Shown: piece after piece, positions 29,671-31,318 of the stretch | Numbering within the stretch: position 1 is the first letter of the stretch | Layout: each line of letters opens with the position of its first letter | Source: a virus | Virus record (IMG/VR): IMGVR_UViG_3300025769_000507 | Coordinates: 1-31,318 of that record | DNA length: 31,318 nucleotides | Reading direction: 5' to 3' (one strand) | The notes under the pieces: model-generated | Seen by the model: only the letters and a program-made list of their open reading frames with translations | Databases searched by the model: none | Told to the model about the DNA's origin: nothing | Program-made: the position numbers and the translations under genes

Positions 29671-30441
29671 TTATATATCGGCTGTTTCAGTTAAAACAGC
29701 CATTGTTCTTAGAAATAAGTCTTGATCTTCTTCAGTATTCTTGATCATGTTTTCATCTTTCACGCCTGCGTCTAATAGATCATTAAGATCTACATAAGCG
29801 TCGTGTAAGTCTTCTACAAGATCCTGAATAGCTGTAGATGATTTCTCGCTTAGTTTCTTTCCTTTTTCTAGGCGTAAAGAAGTAAGTTCTTGCGCCCTGT
29901 TGATTACTGATTTCAAAGTGTTACGCACCTCTTCAATTTCTTCAGTAAATCTTTTACCTTCTGTCTTTTGTTCTTTGACAGCTAGGGTATGGGTATTCTG
30001 ATTAGCACCAACTAGGACAGGGCTAACTTCCCATACTTTTAAACTTTTTAGATAACGGACTTCTACTTCTTCTGATCCGTCTTTGGTAAACATACCATTT
30101 TCACTATCTAACACTTCATATCCGAACGACCATTGTTGTAAATCGCCCATAGCTTTGACAGTTTCATAAGCGTCTTTTCCGCGTTGGGTGTCCATAATAA
30201 ATTGACCTTTGAAAACTGCTTGTCCTTCTTCTTCTACGATTTCGCCACGACCAATGACATCTTTCCAATCATGTCCCCAAACCATAGCCACGCCTTTTTC
30301 GCCGTAACCTGATTTAATAGAGTTTGGAAGAACGACATCGCCGTCGCTGTCCACTTCGTTAAATACTGAAAATACTGCTTTAACAGATCCTTTCTCGCCT
30401 TCGTCTGTTAGAAGAGATATATTTTTAAATTGTCTTTCCAT
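29671..30441 (-). CDS. Prohead protease with C-terminal coiled coil
   Basis: Caudovirales HK97-type protease that trims capsid delta domains. Residues 18-150 hold the domain: GSVKAVFSVFNEVDSDGDVV, MVWGHDWKDVIGRGE with catalytic His57, LQQWSFGYEV with nucleophile Ser105, and LKVWEVSPVLVGAN. A further 100 residues of charged helix (EEIEEVRNTLKSVINRAQEL onward) form a scaffold-like tail. Located directly before the capsid gene. Confidence 0.9.
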   Translation of the reverse strand: MERQFKNISLLTDEGEKGSVKAVFSVFNEVDSDGDVVLPNSIKSGYGEKGVAMVWGHDWKDVIGRGEIVEEEGQAVFKGQFIMDTQRGKDAYETVKAMGDLQQWSFGYEVLDSENGMFTKDGSEEVEVRYLKSLKVWEVSPVLVGANQNTHTLAVKEQKTEGKRFTEEIEEVRNTLKSVINRAQELTSLRLEKGKKLSEKSSTAIQDLVEDLHDAYVDLNDLLDAGVKDENMIKNTEEDQDLFLRTMAVLTETADI

Positions 30442-30442
30442 T

Positions 30443-31318
30443 TCAAGCCTTCCTAGTAATTCGCTTATTATGATAAATAGTAGTACACCTACAATTCACA
30501 ATCAATTCAATGGGTGCGCCGAATTTACTATCTGCGGGATAGTCCATTTTATAGCCTAGCACATTAAATTGTTTTGACATAGGAACTCTCTGATTATCAA
30601 CAACTCTATGGCTGTCCCTGACTTTCCCGTCCCTTCTTGTTAGCCAAGATTTTTCTAATGCTAGTCCTGTTTTCTTTGCGCCTTCTTCTTGTCCCCATTG
30701 TGATAAAGCTAGTCCTTCTGTTCTAGCGATCCTAGTTGCGTCGCCTAACATACGCTTAGTTAAACTTTCTGATAGTTCGTTAGCTATGTAATCATCTAGA
30801 TCAGTTCCCCTAAGTCCAAGCGCTCTACCTGCGTCCATACCTTTTCTAAGTGATCTGTTTACAATAGCTTTTCTAGATTTAGACATTTCAGGAAACAAAG
30901 TATCTAAGCGATCATTTACAAAAGCAATAGCGTCTGAATTTCTTGTAAGGTTTTCTATAGGGATCTGAACGCCCCTAGCTGATCTAAGCGGATAAAATCC
31001 TTCTGTGATCACTTCTCTAGTTGGCTTTCTTCTTCTTTGTCTTGCGATCGCCTGTTCCTGATCTGCTGTAAATTGTGTCTTTACATTTTCAGGAAGTAGA
31101 GTTACAAACTGATAGAAGTAATAATCTGTCATCATAGAAAGATATAGATCATAAATATCAGCTTTCCAATTCTTAGTATTCTGATCTATTAAGAAATCAA
31201 TGACACCGATCATACCTGCTTGACGAGCTGTATTGTCTTTAATGTAATTTAAAATATCTTTTCTTTGGCGATCTAGTAACTTGTAATACTCTACAGCTAA
31301 CGCATAATCCCAATTCTT
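30443..31318 (-). CDS. MuF-like head morphogenesis protein, N-terminus cut by window edge
   Basis: Minor head protein bound near the portal. The C-terminal half carries the MuF pattern: ARTEGLALSQWGQ, SWLTRRDGKVRDSHRVVDNQ, YPADSKFGAPIELIVNCRCT. The frame is open past ATG at 31213 up to the window edge and adds coding-like sequence (NWDYALAVEYYKLLDRQR), so the true start lies outside and ATG 31213 is internal. No ATG, GTG or TTG occurs in those 35 codons. Confidence 0.85.
   Translation of the reverse strand, partial: KNWDYALAVEYYKLLDRQRKDILNYIKDNTARQAGMIGVIDFLIDQNTKNWKADIYDLYLSMMTDYYFYQFVTLLPENVKTQFTADQEQAIARQRRRKPTREVITEGFYPLRSARGVQIPIENLTRNSDAIAFVNDRLDTLFPEMSKSRKAIVNRSLRKGMDAGRALGLRGTDLDDYIANELSESLTKRMLGDATRIARTEGLALSQWGQEEGAKKTGLALEKSWLTRRDGKVRDSHRVVDNQRVPMSKQFNVLGYKMDYPADSKFGAPIELIVNCRCTTIYHNKRITRKA

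Overview
The window is almost certainly most of one AT-rich tailed-phage (Caudoviricetes, siphovirus-like) genome. Every gene I can support lies on the minus strand, so the map is read from right to left. No stretch longer than about 170 bases lacks a gene. I see no tRNA, integrase, DNA polymerase, helicase, primase or CRISPR array. The two ends look adjacent on a circular map: the portal gene runs off the left edge and the next gene expected in an HK97-type head module, a MuF-like protein, runs off the right edge. The host is not shown. The Thr/Pro-rich secreted linker is common in Actinobacteria such as Acidimicrobiia, and low GC with compact genes fits a marine host, but this is weak inference.

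Layout in reading order. (1) Head: MuF-like protein, prohead protease, HK97 major capsid, a 65-aa protein, head-tail connector and gp10-like neck protein (31318-26974). (2) A block of six small non-structural-looking genes behind its own promoter (26866-25387). (3) Tail: tail terminator, three microgenes of 57, 28 and 15 codons, two paralogous tail tube proteins, a tail assembly chaperone with a predicted frameshift extension, tape measure and hub-like minor tail protein (25439-19323). (4) Distal tail: two structural proteins, then six paralogous genes arranged as a duplicated trio A-C-B, A-C-B (18469-15135), then a fibre-associated protein. (5) Host exit: DUF5675 protein, zinc-ribbon microprotein, r1t-like holin, a 751-aa secreted Thr-rich and Glu/Ile-rich protein, stacked small membrane proteins, a metallophosphoesterase and an exported lysozyme-like muralytic enzyme (14777-8892). 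(6) Early/replication region: small genes, an HTH protein, a Rad52-like annealing protein, a replication-initiator-like protein and a run of tightly coupled small genes (8822-3490), closed by a terminator. (7) Packaging: terminase small subunit, a zinc-ribbon microprotein, terminase large subunit and portal (3389-1).

Genes are joined mostly by TAATG or ATGA overlaps, so translational coupling is the main expression logic. Four promoters (26866, 8873, 8127, 5720) share one architecture: a TTG-type -35, a 15-bp palindrome TTAATC-N3-GRTTAA across the spacer and -10, then a GAAAGGAAAC leader. They look like one regulon. The strongest whole-window oddity is compositional. GATC occurs several times more often than base composition predicts almost everywhere, yet is nearly absent from the six-gene distal-tail array, which marks that array as an imported or differently selected module.
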